Positions 56,106 to 64,000 of a DNA stretch of 64,000 nucleotides are shown here, piece after piece. Location of the stretch: NCBI GenBank assembly GCA_963703125.1, contig OY969790.1, positions 1 to 64,000 of the forward strand, in the 5' to 3' direction. How positions within the stretch are numbered: the first letter of the stretch is position 1; every line of letters begins with the position of its first letter. Origin of the DNA: MFD04716-140 sp963703125. GTDB taxonomy: Bacteria; Bacteroidota; Bacteroidia; Flavobacteriales; Flavobacteriaceae. The translations under genes and the position numbers were made by a program. The notes under the pieces were generated by a model. That model made no database searches and was not told the DNA's origin. It was given only the letters and a program-made list of their open reading frames with translations.

Positions 56106-57896
56106 ATGACAAGTTTTGAAGCACTGGGACTAAAAAAATCCCTATTAGATGCTGTGACCGATCTTGGGTTCAAGAATCCTTCGGAAGTACAGGAAAAAGC
56201 AATTCCAATTTTATTGGACGGTGAGACCGATTTGGTCGCCTTGGCCCAAACAGGAACCGGTAAAACGGCCGCCTTCGGATTTCCGCTGATCCAAAAGATC
56301 GATGGCGCCAGCAGGACAACACAAGGACTTATACTCTCACCTACCCGAGAGCTTTGTCTACAGATCACCAACGAGCTGCAACTATATTCCAAATACGAGA
56401 AAAATATCAATGTTGTCGCTATTTATGGCGGTGCTAGTATAACAGATCAGGCCCGGCAAATTCAAAGAGGGGCCCAAATCATCGTCGCCACACCTGGCAG
56501 AATGAAAGATATGATCGGTCGGCGATTGGTTGATATATCCAAAATAGATTATTGTATTTTGGATGAGGCCGATGAAATGCTGAACATGGGCTTTTTTGAA
56601 GATATAAAGGATATACTTTCCAACACTCCTGAAAGTAAATCCACTTGGCTTTTCTCAGCCACCATGCCCAAAGAAGTTTCAATTATCGCCAAAAAGTTCA
56701 TGCACAATCCAAAAGAAATAACGATTGGTGCCAAGAATTCAGGGGTTGATACCGTACAACACGAGTATTATGTTGTAGGAGGTGGAGATCGGTATTCCGC
56801 ATTGAAAAGATTGGCGGATACCAATCCAGATATTTTTTCCGTTGTTTTTTGCAGAACCAAAAGAGATACACAAAAAGTGGCCGAGAGCCTAATAGAAGAT
56901 GGCTACAATGCGGGGGCCTTGCATGGCGATCTAAGTCAGAATCAACGCGACATGGTTATGAACGCGTTTCGCAAGAAACAGGTTCAAATGCTGGTAGCGA
57001 CCGACGTTGCGGCTCGTGGAATTGATGTGGATGACATCACGCATGTCATCAATTATCAACTTCCGGACGAAATCGAAACCTATACACATAGAAGTGGACG
57101 TACCGGTAGGGCCGGTAAATCCGGGATATCCATGGTTATAATTACACGTAGCGAATTGCGTAAAATAAAGGCCATTGAAAATAAAATAAAGCAGCAATTC
57201 ATTTCCAAAAAAATTCCTTCGGGAATGGAAATTTGCGAAATTCAATTGTATCATTTGGCCAATAAAATAAAAGATACTGAAATCAATGAAGAGGTTGAAA
57301 ACTACCTACCGGCCATAAATGATGTATTTAAAGGTATTGACCGCGAAGAGCTTATTAAAAAGATTGTTTCGGTAGAATTCACACGATTCTTTAACTATTA
57401 TAACAAATCGAAGGATTTAAATAGTGCTGACTCCGGTGATCGCAGTGAAAAACGTGGTGATAGAAATAGAGGTGGGGATATTCCTTCTGATGGTTCTGTG
57501 CGATATTTTATCAATGTTGGGGAAAAAGATGGGTACGATTGGATGTCCTTAAAGGACTTCCTAAAAGATACGCTTGATTTGGGACGTGATTCCATTTCTA
57601 AAGTGGACGTTAAGGATAGTTTCTCTTTCTTTAATACAGATGCTTCTGATACGCCCGCTGTTCTTGAGAAGTTTACCGATTTTAAGGTAGATGGCAGATT
57701 TGTGAATGTTGAAGTTTCAAAAACCCCGGGTGGATCTGGTGGAGGCGGTGCAAATCGTGGAAGTAAAGATAGAAATAGAGGCGGTGGAAAAGATCGAGAT
57801 AGAAGTCGCAGCAGGGGACGTGAGCGAAATCCGTCAAAGGGCAGCGCAAGTAGTTCAGGAAAACGGAGAAGTAAAAAAAGAAGTGATTTCTTTTAA
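56106..57896 (+). CDS. DEAD-box RNA helicase with DbpA-like RNA-binding domain
   Basis: A 596-residue ATP-dependent RNA helicase, probably in ribosome assembly or cold-shock RNA handling. Helicase core residues about 3-370: Q motif FKNPSEVQEKAIP, Walker A AQTGTGKTAAFG, PTRELCLQ, DEAD in CILDEADEMLNMGF, SATMP, VATDVAARGIDVDDI and HRSGRTGRAGKSG. A DbpA-type RNA-binding domain follows (SVRYFINVGEKDGYDWMSLK through VDVKDSFSFFNTD, about residues 455-540), then a glycine-, arginine- and lysine-rich tail rich in RGG-like repeats. A terminator follows. Confidence 0.93.
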   Translation: MTSFEALGLKKSLLDAVTDLGFKNPSEVQEKAIPILLDGETDLVALAQTGTGKTAAFGFPLIQKIDGASRTTQGLILSPTRELCLQITNELQLYSKYEKNINVVAIYGGASITDQARQIQRGAQIIVATPGRMKDMIGRRLVDISKIDYCILDEADEMLNMGFFEDIKDILSNTPESKSTWLFSATMPKEVSIIAKKFMHNPKEITIGAKNSGVDTVQHEYYVVGGGDRYSALKRLADTNPDIFSVVFCRTKRDTQKVAESLIEDGYNAGALHGDLSQNQRDMVMNAFRKKQVQMLVATDVAARGIDVDDITHVINYQLPDEIETYTHRSGRTGRAGKSGISMVIITRSELRKIKAIENKIKQQFISKKIPSGMEICEIQLYHLANKIKDTEINEEVENYLPAINDVFKGIDREELIKKIVSVEFTRFFNYYNKSKDLNSADSGDRSEKRGDRNRGGDIPSDGSVRYFINVGEKDGYDWMSLKDFLKDTLDLGRDSISKVDVKDSFSFFNTDASDTPAVLEKFTDFKVDGRFVNVEVSKTPGGSGGGGANRGSKDRNRGGGKDRDRSRSRGRERNPSKGSASSSGKRRSKKRSDFF

Positions 57897-57922
57897 AACT
57901 TTTAGTTAATTGTATACTAAAA

Positions 57923-57945
57923 AATACGCTCCGGCGTATTTTTTT
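57923..57945 (+). terminator. Terminator after the DEAD-box helicase gene
   Basis: AATACGC and GCGTATT pair around TCCG and are followed by TTTTT, 27 bases after the stop. Confidence 0.85.
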
Positions 57946-57979
57946 CTTTGTTTCGTACTTTCATATTTAAAATATTCAT

Positions 57980-58762
57980 GTGATCAAGAAATATATATTC
58001 ATATTCCTGGCTCTTTGTAGTACGCAAATTTATGGTCAAGACGACGACAGCAATGAAGTTGACCAAAAAATTAAGGCGGTGGTTATAAATGCACAGAACA
58101 ATGAACCCATGGAAAGTGTGCATGTGATCAACCTTAATCAAGTCATTGGCACCATAACCAATGAAAAAGGCGTTTTCTCGATCACTGCGGCCGTTAACGA
58201 TACCATATATCTTTCTTTTCTTGGTTTTAAACCTCAAAAAATTAGGGTTACCAATGATATGTTCAAGTTCAAGGACACTAAAATTGCTTTGACCGAATTG
58301 GCATATGCACTTGAAGAGGTAATTGTAAAGCCCTATCAACTAACCGGTTACCTTGAAATCGATGTAAAGAATCAAGTAATAAACAACGCATATCAATACA
58401 GTATTTCCGGGCTTAATGTTGGATATGAGGGAGGAAACAAAAATCCAAGTGCGGTAACCAGGGTATTGGGTGCCATATTGAATCCGGCCGATTTGCTTCG
58501 CAATCTTTTTGGAAAAAAACCCAATCAGATGAGAAAATTGCGAAAAATGAAGGAAGATGATCAGATCCGAGATTTATTGGCCACAAAGTTCGATAGAGAA
58601 ATACTTATGGAACTACTTCAAATTGAAAAGGTAGATATCCAGGATATTTTAAACAACTGTGATTATTCAAAATCCTTTATAACCACGGCAAATGATCTTC
58701 AAATATTGGATGCAATTAGCAGCTGTTATGAAGAGTTCAAGGTTTTGAACCGAAAAAAATAA
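57980..58762 (+). CDS. Exported protein with carboxypeptidase regulatory-like domain
   Basis: A 260-residue protein starting with GTG. The signal peptide (YIFIFLALCSTQIYGQ) is followed by a CarboxypepD_reg-like beta-sandwich at about residues 30-115 (KAVVINAQNNEPMESVHVIN, GTITNEKGVFSITA, LSFLGFKPQKIRV). The rest is mainly helical and charged (LRNLFGKKPNQMRKLRKMKE). This pattern is common in Bacteroidota proteins near outer-membrane systems; there is no TonB plug, so it is not a receptor. Function unknown. Confidence 0.82.
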   Translation: MIKKYIFIFLALCSTQIYGQDDDSNEVDQKIKAVVINAQNNEPMESVHVINLNQVIGTITNEKGVFSITAAVNDTIYLSFLGFKPQKIRVTNDMFKFKDTKIALTELAYALEEVIVKPYQLTGYLEIDVKNQVINNAYQYSISGLNVGYEGGNKNPSAVTRVLGAILNPADLLRNLFGKKPNQMRKLRKMKEDDQIRDLLATKFDREILMELLQIEKVDIQDILNNCDYSKSFITTANDLQILDAISSCYEEFKVLNRKK

Positions 58763-58811
58763 AATTTTCTACTTCCATCTGCATTTTATAGCTTTAGCCA
58801 AAATAATAAAG

Positions 58812-60497
58812 ATGAAAAAATTGCTAATTGCCGTTTCATTTTTCGCGTGTCTTTTAGCTTGTAAAAAGCATACCAACAAAACAGTAAGTGCAGCCTCGCA
58901 AGTGATTGACAGCATTGTTAAGCCAATTGAAAAGGTTCCCTTCTTTTGGGAAGGTGCCAATGTTTATTTTTTACTTACAGATCGGTTCTACAATGGCGAT
59001 ACTAAAAACGACGTCAATTTTGGCAGAACCGACTCTACCGGAGTTCTAAGAGGGTTCATGGGTGGGGACATTCCAGGAATCATTAAAAAGTTGGAGGATG
59101 GTTATTTTACGAAATTGGGAGTGAATGCCATCTGGCTTACGCCCGTGGTAGAGCAGATTCATGGTGTAGACAAAGAATCTGAAAACACATACGGATATCA
59201 CGGTTATTGGACGAAAGATTGGACGGCATTGGATCCCAATTTTGGAACCAAGAAAGATCTGGACAATCTGGTAAAGATTGCCCATAGCAAGGATATACGT
59301 ATACTTCTTGATGTTGTGCTGAACCATACTGGCCCCGTAACTGACAAAGACCCTGTTTGGCCCAATGAATGGGTACGCACCGAACCTAGGTGCGATTTCA
59401 CAGATTATACAAACAACACAAGTTGTACGCTGGTGAACTTGCCCGATATTTTGACTGAGTCCGATGAGGCTGTTGAACTTCCAGATCCATTATTGGCCAA
59501 ATGGAAGGAAGAGGGTAGATTGAGTAACGAGTTGGATGAGTTGCAGCTCTTTTTTGATCGTACGGGATATCCTAGGGCACCAAGGTTCTATATAATAAAA
59601 TGGCTTACCGATTTTGTTAACAATTATGGTATTGATGGTTTTAGGGTCGACACAGTAAAACACGCCAGTGAGAAGGCCTGGAGCGAACTTTATAAAGAGG
59701 CCTCTTACGCCTTCGAGACTTGGAAAAAAAAGCATCCTGAGAATATTTTGGATGATAATCCCTTTTATATGGTGGGTGAGGTTTATGGTTACGGAATATC
59801 AAGTGGTCGACACTATGATTTTGGAGATAAAAAGGTTGATTATTTTGACCATGGATTCAAAAGTCTGATCAATTTTGAACTAAAAACAGATGCCGACAAA
59901 GACTATGAAACCATCTTTAAAAAATATAGTGATTTACTCCATAATGACCTAGCTGGTAAAAGTGTGCTCAATTATTTGACATCCCATGACGATATGGAAC
60001 CTTTTGACAAAGAAAGAAAGAAATCAATTAAGGCTGCCAATATGCTATTGCTCACCCCGGGGGCGTCACAAATATATTATGGGGACGAATCTTCAAGAAG
60101 CCTTATAATTCAAGGGACCGTTGGTGATGCCACTCTTAGGTCTTTTATGAATTGGGAAGATATAGACAGTCTCCCAAGTACTCAAAAAACACTGGCTCAT
60201 TGGCAAAAACTGGGAAAGTTTAGACATGACCACCCTGCCGTTGGTGCGGGAAAACATCTGAGATTGGCTCAAAAACCTTATGTTTTTAGCAGAACTTTCA
60301 TAAAAGATGATTACAAAGACAAAATAGTGATTGGATTGGATTTACCCCTAGGTCAAAAATCTCTTTGGGTTAAAGGTTTTTTCGGCGACGGCACCAAACT
60401 CTTTGATGCCTATTCCCAAACCGAGGTTGAAGTCAAAAATGGCAAAGTGATCTTAGACAATAATTTCGACATTGCCCTATTGGAATTGGCAAAGTAA
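58812..60497 (+). CDS. GH13 alpha-amylase-family lipoprotein
   Basis: A 561-residue glycoside hydrolase anchored by a lipobox (FFACLLACKKH, cysteine about residue 17). GH13 conserved regions: region I LLDVVLNHTG, region II with the nucleophile in DGFRVDTVKHAS, region III with the acid/base in MVGEVYGYG, and region IV LTSHDDMEP with the transition-state aspartate. N-terminal VYFLLTDRFYNGDTKNDVNF is typical of amylase/neopullulanase-like members. Probably cleaves alpha-1,4 glucans or maltooligosaccharides at the cell surface or periplasm. No sus-like transport genes lie beside it. Confidence 0.9.
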   Translation: MKKLLIAVSFFACLLACKKHTNKTVSAASQVIDSIVKPIEKVPFFWEGANVYFLLTDRFYNGDTKNDVNFGRTDSTGVLRGFMGGDIPGIIKKLEDGYFTKLGVNAIWLTPVVEQIHGVDKESENTYGYHGYWTKDWTALDPNFGTKKDLDNLVKIAHSKDIRILLDVVLNHTGPVTDKDPVWPNEWVRTEPRCDFTDYTNNTSCTLVNLPDILTESDEAVELPDPLLAKWKEEGRLSNELDELQLFFDRTGYPRAPRFYIIKWLTDFVNNYGIDGFRVDTVKHASEKAWSELYKEASYAFETWKKKHPENILDDNPFYMVGEVYGYGISSGRHYDFGDKKVDYFDHGFKSLINFELKTDADKDYETIFKKYSDLLHNDLAGKSVLNYLTSHDDMEPFDKERKKSIKAANMLLLTPGASQIYYGDESSRSLIIQGTVGDATLRSFMNWEDIDSLPSTQKTLAHWQKLGKFRHDHPAVGAGKHLRLAQKPYVFSRTFIKDDYKDKIVIGLDLPLGQKSLWVKGFFGDGTKLFDAYSQTEVEVKNGKVILDNNFDIALLELAK

Positions 60498-60510
60498 TTG
60501 CCCCCTTAAA

Positions 60511-60556
60511 ATTTTACAAATTGTCATTTTCACTTGTTTTGACCAATTGTAAAAAT
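60511..60556. repeat. AT-rich inverted repeat after the amylase gene
   Basis: ATTTTACAAATTGTCA near 60510-60526 and TGACCAATTGTAAAAAT near 60539-60556 are near-complementary with small bulges. It may act as a weak terminator or operator; no T run follows. Confidence 0.4.
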
Positions 60557-60640
60557 CGTATGGTATTTCTAATGATGGAATTTTCCAAATTTTAAAAGCC
60601 CCTACTGTCTTGATTTGACAGGTTTACCTATTTAAATTTG

Positions 60641-61456
60641 ATGAAAATAAATAGAAGAAACTTCATTCTTAAGCTGTTTTTTGGAATAGCAGGATTGGTA
60701 GTACTTGATGCTTTTTGGTTTGAAAAGTATATCATTGATTGGAACGAGTTTGATCTTTCCAACGGTGAGAGAAATAAAATTAAAGTCATTCAACTCAGTG
60801 ATTTGCATTTAATTTCAATTAAGTCCTTTCATAAATCCATTGCAGAACGCATTAATGAAGAGAAACCTGATGCAGTTCTTTTAACCGGGGACGCAATAAC
60901 GCGCAAAGGCCATTTACCCCTCCTCGAATCATTCTTAAGCTTAATGGATCCTGCTATTTTGAAAATTGCCATTTTGGGCAATAAAGAATACTCTGGAAGA
61001 ATAGATTTAATGCAATTGAAGCATTCCTATGAAAACCATAATGGTGTTTTGCTAATAAATGAAACGTTTGTGCTTAATTCAAGGCACCGAAAAATAAATG
61101 TGATCAGTGTTGATGACTATGTTTATGGTAAACCTGATTTTTCTAAATCCGTGGAAGGTTTGGATGCATCTTTAGACTCTATTATACTTAGCCATTGTCC
61201 CATTTATAAAAAAGAAATTGATAGATTGCTTCCAGAATTAAGAATAAAATCAAAGCTCATTTTAGCAGGTCATACGCACGGAGGGCAAATTACTTTTTTT
61301 GGAAAACCTCTATATACACCCTATGGAAGTGGAAACTATGTTAGAGGATGGTACGAAAATGACATATCTAAAATGTACGTATCAAAAGGTGTGGGCACCA
61401 CAGTACTTCCAATTCGTTTTGGAGCGCGTGCCGAAGTTACCATATTCTATGTATAA
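60641..61456 (+). CDS. Membrane-anchored metallophosphoesterase with a changed GNH motif
   Basis: About 271 residues. A twin-arginine-like or plain anchor at the N-terminus (INRRNFILKLFFGIAGLVVL) precedes a calcineurin-like phosphoesterase domain: DxH in VIQLSDLHL, the GD motif in LLTGDAITRKG, a histidine in IILSHCPIY and GHTHGGQ in LILAGHTHGGQITF. The third motif, normally GNHE or GNHD, is LGNKEYSG, so the histidine that helps catalysis is replaced by lysine. The overall pattern is the YkuE/YaeI-like group that acts on UDP-diacylglucosamine-type or unknown phosphodiesters. Activity may be altered. Confidence 0.85.
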   Translation: MKINRRNFILKLFFGIAGLVVLDAFWFEKYIIDWNEFDLSNGERNKIKVIQLSDLHLISIKSFHKSIAERINEEKPDAVLLTGDAITRKGHLPLLESFLSLMDPAILKIAILGNKEYSGRIDLMQLKHSYENHNGVLLINETFVLNSRHRKINVISVDDYVYGKPDFSKSVEGLDASLDSIILSHCPIYKKEIDRLLPELRIKSKLILAGHTHGGQITFFGKPLYTPYGSGNYVRGWYENDISKMYVSKGVGTTVLPIRFGARAEVTIFYV

Positions 61457-61463
61457 TATTCGA

Positions 61464-61841
61464 TCAAATCTGTGAATGAAGACCTATTCTGTTTCCTTCA
61501 CTGTCTTTAATCAAAGCCATAAACCCATAACCATCACCAATTTCTTTCTTTGTCTGGAGTATTTCACCACCTGAGGCTTCCGTTCTGCCCAATTCATTGA
61601 TAACATCCTTACAAGAGAAATATATCAATGGTCCATGCGTGAGACTCGCATTATACATATTATGCTTCACTAAAGAACCTGATGCTCCTTTTTTTTCATG
61701 ATCCATTGGAAACCACCCCATTATAAATCCATCGAGATCGTGAATGGATATTTGTATCTCAAAAACCGATTCGTAAAATTTTCTTGCCCTATCCATATCC
61801 GTTACTGGAATTTCAAACCAGCCTACCATGTTGTTTTCCAT
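61464..61841 (-). CDS. VOC-family (glyoxalase-like) protein
   Basis: A 125-residue vicinal-oxygen-chelate protein: GWFEIPVTDMDRARKFYESV at the N-terminus and the C-terminal DGYGFMALIKDSEGNRIGLH give the two beta-alpha-beta-beta-beta modules, with a metal-binding glutamate candidate in DSEGNRIGL. Substrate unknown. Five bases after the SRPBCC gene on the same strand. Confidence 0.87.
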   Translation of the reverse strand: MENNMVGWFEIPVTDMDRARKFYESVFEIQISIHDLDGFIMGWFPMDHEKKGASGSLVKHNMYNASLTHGPLIYFSCKDVINELGRTEASGGEILQTKKEIGDGYGFMALIKDSEGNRIGLHSQI

Positions 61842-61846
61842 AGGTA

Positions 61847-62374
61847 CTATTTTTCTAGAACGGATTTTAAAGTCGCTAGACCTTCCTCAAAATCCTTACC
61901 CACCATTTTATCCATGCTCATAAATAAGGCCATTATACTCATAGGAAATTTGTTTTTACCTGAAAAACCCCATATTACCTTTGACTTTCCATTACCAACA
62001 TTCTCAATTTTAGTATAACAATCTGATGTGGATTTCCATGGTTTCAGAAATCTCAATTCGGAATCAATTCGTTCGCCATTCACGATTTTTTTTATCTCCT
62101 GCTCTCCTTCTCCCACATCCTTATTGCCATTCCAATAACTAATTGCGCCCACTTCTCCATCGGTGCCGGTAAATTTCTTTTCCATATTGGGATCCTTTTT
62201 GGCCCATGGCGACCATTCATCCATATTTCCTAAATATTTTAAATATTCAAAAACCTCATTTGAGGGTCTTGCAATCTCAATAGATCTTGAAACATCATAT
62301 GTTTTTGGGGCAATCATTGCTAAAACTAAAATTACCGCTATAATTCCCACTAAAATATAGAGCACTGTAGCCAT
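61847..62374 (-). CDS. SRPBCC-family (polyketide-cyclase-like) protein with N-terminal anchor
   Basis: A 175-residue protein: one N-terminal hydrophobic helix (residues 3-22, VLYILVGIIAVILVLAMIAP) then a START-like lipid- or ligand-binding fold (SRSIEIARPSNEVFEYLKYL, MDEWSPWAKKDPNM, VIWGFSGKNKFPMSIMALFM). Function unknown. Cotranscribed with the VOC gene, five bases downstream. Confidence 0.87.
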   Translation of the reverse strand: MATVLYILVGIIAVILVLAMIAPKTYDVSRSIEIARPSNEVFEYLKYLGNMDEWSPWAKKDPNMEKKFTGTDGEVGAISYWNGNKDVGEGEQEIKKIVNGERIDSELRFLKPWKSTSDCYTKIENVGNGKSKVIWGFSGKNKFPMSIMALFMSMDKMVGKDFEEGLATLKSVLEK

Positions 62375-62414
62375 TTGTGAATCAATTGGTTGGTGTAACT
62401 AATATAATAAAAAA

Positions 62415-63071
62415 TCATTTGAGTCCATAATATCTCGCCAAAACATCTTCACAACTTCGGATGGATTTTTTTGTCCAATCCAGTATTTTATCCAATTTTT
62501 CTTCTTCTGTAAGTGGCCAATTCAAATTTCCTCTCCTTAATTTATTTGTTAATTCTTGCAAAATAATCGCAGCGGACACAGAGATATTCAGGCTCTCCGT
62601 AAAACCATACATTGGTATCTTAAGAAAGTCGTCCGCATTTTTGTTGACATCATGACTCAACCCATCTCTTTCTGTTCCAAAAAATAATGCAATTTTATCA
62701 TTGAATTCAAAATCATCCAACAAAGCAGCATGTTGGTGCGGTGTCGTTGCCACTATTCGGTAACCTTTCAGTTTTAAGCCATTTATACAATCCAGGCTGC
62801 TTTTATACCTGTGCACATCTACCCATTGCTGGGAACCCATGGCAATTTTGTCATCCAAGCGTTTTCCATATCTGTTTTCGATTACATGGGCTTCCTGTAT
62901 ACCAAAAACCTCGCAACTTCTTATAACCGCACTGGTGTTGTGCAATTGAAAAACATCCTCGATTGCAACGGTGATAAATTTCGTGCGCTCTTGCAGGACC
63001 CTAATAAAACCCTCTTTACGTTCTGGGGTTATAAACTCTTCCAAATATGCCAAAAGCTTCCTATCGATCAT
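62415..63071 (-). CDS. SpoU-family tRNA/rRNA 2'-O-methyltransferase
   Basis: A 218-residue SPOUT enzyme resembling TrmH (tRNA guanosine-18). Motif 1 is in HNTSAVIRSCEVFGIQEAHV with the catalytic-type asparagine and arginine, motif 2 is IALFFGTERDGLSHDV, and motif 3 is IPMYGFTESLNISVSAAIIL. The C-terminal KSIRSCEDVLARYYG is short. TrmH itself or a related 2'-O-methyltransferase is possible. Divergent from the sirtuin gene. Confidence 0.87.
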   Translation of the reverse strand: MIDRKLLAYLEEFITPERKEGFIRVLQERTKFITVAIEDVFQLHNTSAVIRSCEVFGIQEAHVIENRYGKRLDDKIAMGSQQWVDVHRYKSSLDCINGLKLKGYRIVATTPHQHAALLDDFEFNDKIALFFGTERDGLSHDVNKNADDFLKIPMYGFTESLNISVSAAIILQELTNKLRRGNLNWPLTEEEKLDKILDWTKKSIRSCEDVLARYYGLK

Positions 63072-63107
63072 GGTCTCGAATATACTAAAAACCCATATTT
63101 TTATAAC

Positions 63108-63800
63108 ATGAAAAAAATTGTGGTTTTAACGGGTGCAGGTATAAGTGCGGAAAGTGGGCTCAAAACATTTAGGGATGCAGATGGACTTTGGGAAGGACAC
63201 AATGTTATGGACGTGGCCACCCCAGAGGGTTTTGCGCTAAACCCCAATTTAGTGCTGGAATTTTATAATCAAAGGCGGCATCAACTTTTAACGGTTAAAC
63301 CAAATAATGCCCACTTTGGATTAGTAACCCTGGAAAAATATTTTGATGTCCATATTATTACCCAAAATGTGGATGACTTGCACGAAAGGGCAGGTAGCAC
63401 CAAAGTAATGCATTTACATGGCGAGCTACTAAAAGTAAGAAGTACCAAGGACGAACAGGCCATTTTCGAATGGAGGGATGATCTTAAATTAGGTGATCTA
63501 TGCCCGCAGGGAAATCAGCTCAGACCGCATATAGTATGGTTTGGGGAGCAAGTGCCACTCATGGAAAATGCAGCGAAAATCACGGCATCGGCTGATATCT
63601 TGATAATCATTGGCACGTCCATGCAAGTTTATCCTGCGGCAAGCCTAATTGACTTCGTTCCATCCAATGTATCAATTTATTATATAGATCCCAAACCTAG
63701 CATATCACACCTTCATTATAAAAATCTATTTGTTATCGAAAACACAGCCGCTAATGGAGTACCTACTTTGGTTGCCGATTTAGTTGATACAGGACGTTAG
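63108..63800 (+). CDS. Sirtuin, class III-like, without zinc finger cysteines
   Basis: A 230-residue NAD-dependent protein deacylase. NAD-binding GAGISAESGLKTFRD at the N-terminus, TQNVDDLHERAG, the catalytic histidine in VMHLHGELL (about residue 104) and RPHIVWFGEQVP, then IIIGTSMQVYPAASL. Y53 and R56 (YNQR) form the class III signature for succinyl or malonyl lysine, as in SIRT5 and CobB. The four zinc cysteines are absent except for one in DLCPQG. The ATG at 63108 is chosen; the longer frame runs antisense through the SpoU gene. The 3' end overlaps the next, convergent gene by 38 bases. Confidence 0.92.
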   Translation: MKKIVVLTGAGISAESGLKTFRDADGLWEGHNVMDVATPEGFALNPNLVLEFYNQRRHQLLTVKPNNAHFGLVTLEKYFDVHIITQNVDDLHERAGSTKVMHLHGELLKVRSTKDEQAIFEWRDDLKLGDLCPQGNQLRPHIVWFGEQVPLMENAAKITASADILIIIGTSMQVYPAASLIDFVPSNVSIYYIDPKPSISHLHYKNLFVIENTAANGVPTLVADLVDTGR

Positions 63801-64000
63801 TTCTTTTTGCCCATTCGATAACCCCATTTCTCTGTTCATGACCAAGTCTTGCCTCTTGGTGAATCCACTTGTATTCCATTAACGGCATTTTTTCTTCTTC
63901 GACCATTTTTATGATTTCCTGAAGTTTTTCGCTTTTTTCGTCTTTGGAATATTCATCCCATTCGGAAAAATTAAGGTGTTCCTTCCCTTTTTTTACACGA
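63763..64000 (-). CDS. Haem-binding domain protein, C-terminal part
   Basis: About 79 codons at the right edge. VKKGKEHLNFSEWDEY, IIKMVEEEKMPLMEYKWIHQ and EARLGHEQRNGVIEWAKRT match the small haem-binding domain found in Bacteroidota (PF14376-like). The N-terminal part, where the CxxCH haem motif would be, lies outside the window. Convergent with the sirtuin gene and overlapping its end by 38 bases. Confidence 0.7.
   Translation of the reverse strand, partial: RVKKGKEHLNFSEWDEYSKDEKSEKLQEIIKMVEEEKMPLMEYKWIHQEARLGHEQRNGVIEWAKRTNVLYQLNRQPK

Noticed and set aside
1..64000. tRNA, rRNA, CRISPR, insertion sequence, prophage
   Set aside because: No cloverleaf, repeat-spacer pattern, transposase or phage structural gene was recognised on either strand.

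Overview
The window looks like three unrelated pieces of DNA joined end to end. Positions 1 to about 825 are AT-rich and hold part of one unrecognised minus-strand gene. Positions about 826 to 9365 are GC-rich, with codon use and gene content like a syntrophic deltaproteobacterium; the best clue is a 629-residue HMGL-type synthase with a C-terminal sensor-like domain that resembles the Re-citrate synthase of Syntrophus. Positions about 9366 to 64000 are a lower-GC Flavobacteriaceae chromosome (Bacteroidota), shown by TAnnTTTG promoter boxes, a TonB receptor paired with a DUF4249 lipoprotein, DUF4294, DUF6095 and DUF6495 families, a monomeric isocitrate dehydrogenase and a SerB-SerA fusion. Both joins fall inside genes: ndh is cut near 825, and an aspartyl-tRNA synthetase is fused head to tail into an iron alcohol dehydrogenase near 9365. 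The simplest reading is a chimeric assembly from a mixed culture or metagenome, not an island.

The GC-rich block carries, in order: ndh (minus, truncated), a gamma-carbonic-anhydrase-like protein and a DUF362 iron-sulfur protein (plus), an MBL-fold hydrolase (minus), a UvrD-type helicase (plus), the citrate-synthase-like enzyme (minus) and the 3' part of aspS (minus). Most of these are broken by one-base indels, so sequence quality there is poor.

The flavobacterial part starts with a tight minus-strand operon: ethanolamine-type permease, glutamine-synthetase-like ligase, iron alcohol dehydrogenase. This suggests amine uptake, gamma-glutamylation and alcohol oxidation. Then follow mostly housekeeping clusters: ligA with a LOG-family gene, prmC; ribD with HAD, EamA and IMPACT genes in an overlapping plus-strand run; dnaA with a phosphotyrosine phosphatase and a tetrapyrrole-methylase-family gene; dapF, acetyltransferase and mltG; htrA; trmD and rplS; icd; TonB receptor with DUF4249 lipoprotein; glycerate kinase; an M42 peptidase; hisS; rpsF-rpsR-rplI; a LytTR regulator; nadC-yihY-DUF2147-priA; rlmH; serBA; rdgB; a DEAD-box helicase; a GH13 lipoprotein; a metallophosphoesterase; VOC, SRPBCC and SpoU genes; a class III sirtuin; and at the right edge the end of a haem-binding-domain gene.

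Several flavobacterial genes that should be intact (glutamine-synthetase-like, htrA, priA, DUF4294) each carry single-base frameshifts, two of them at A/T homopolymers. No rRNA, tRNA, CRISPR array, insertion sequence or prophage was seen. The only long non-coding stretch (30736 to 31495) holds two hairpins and may encode a small RNA.
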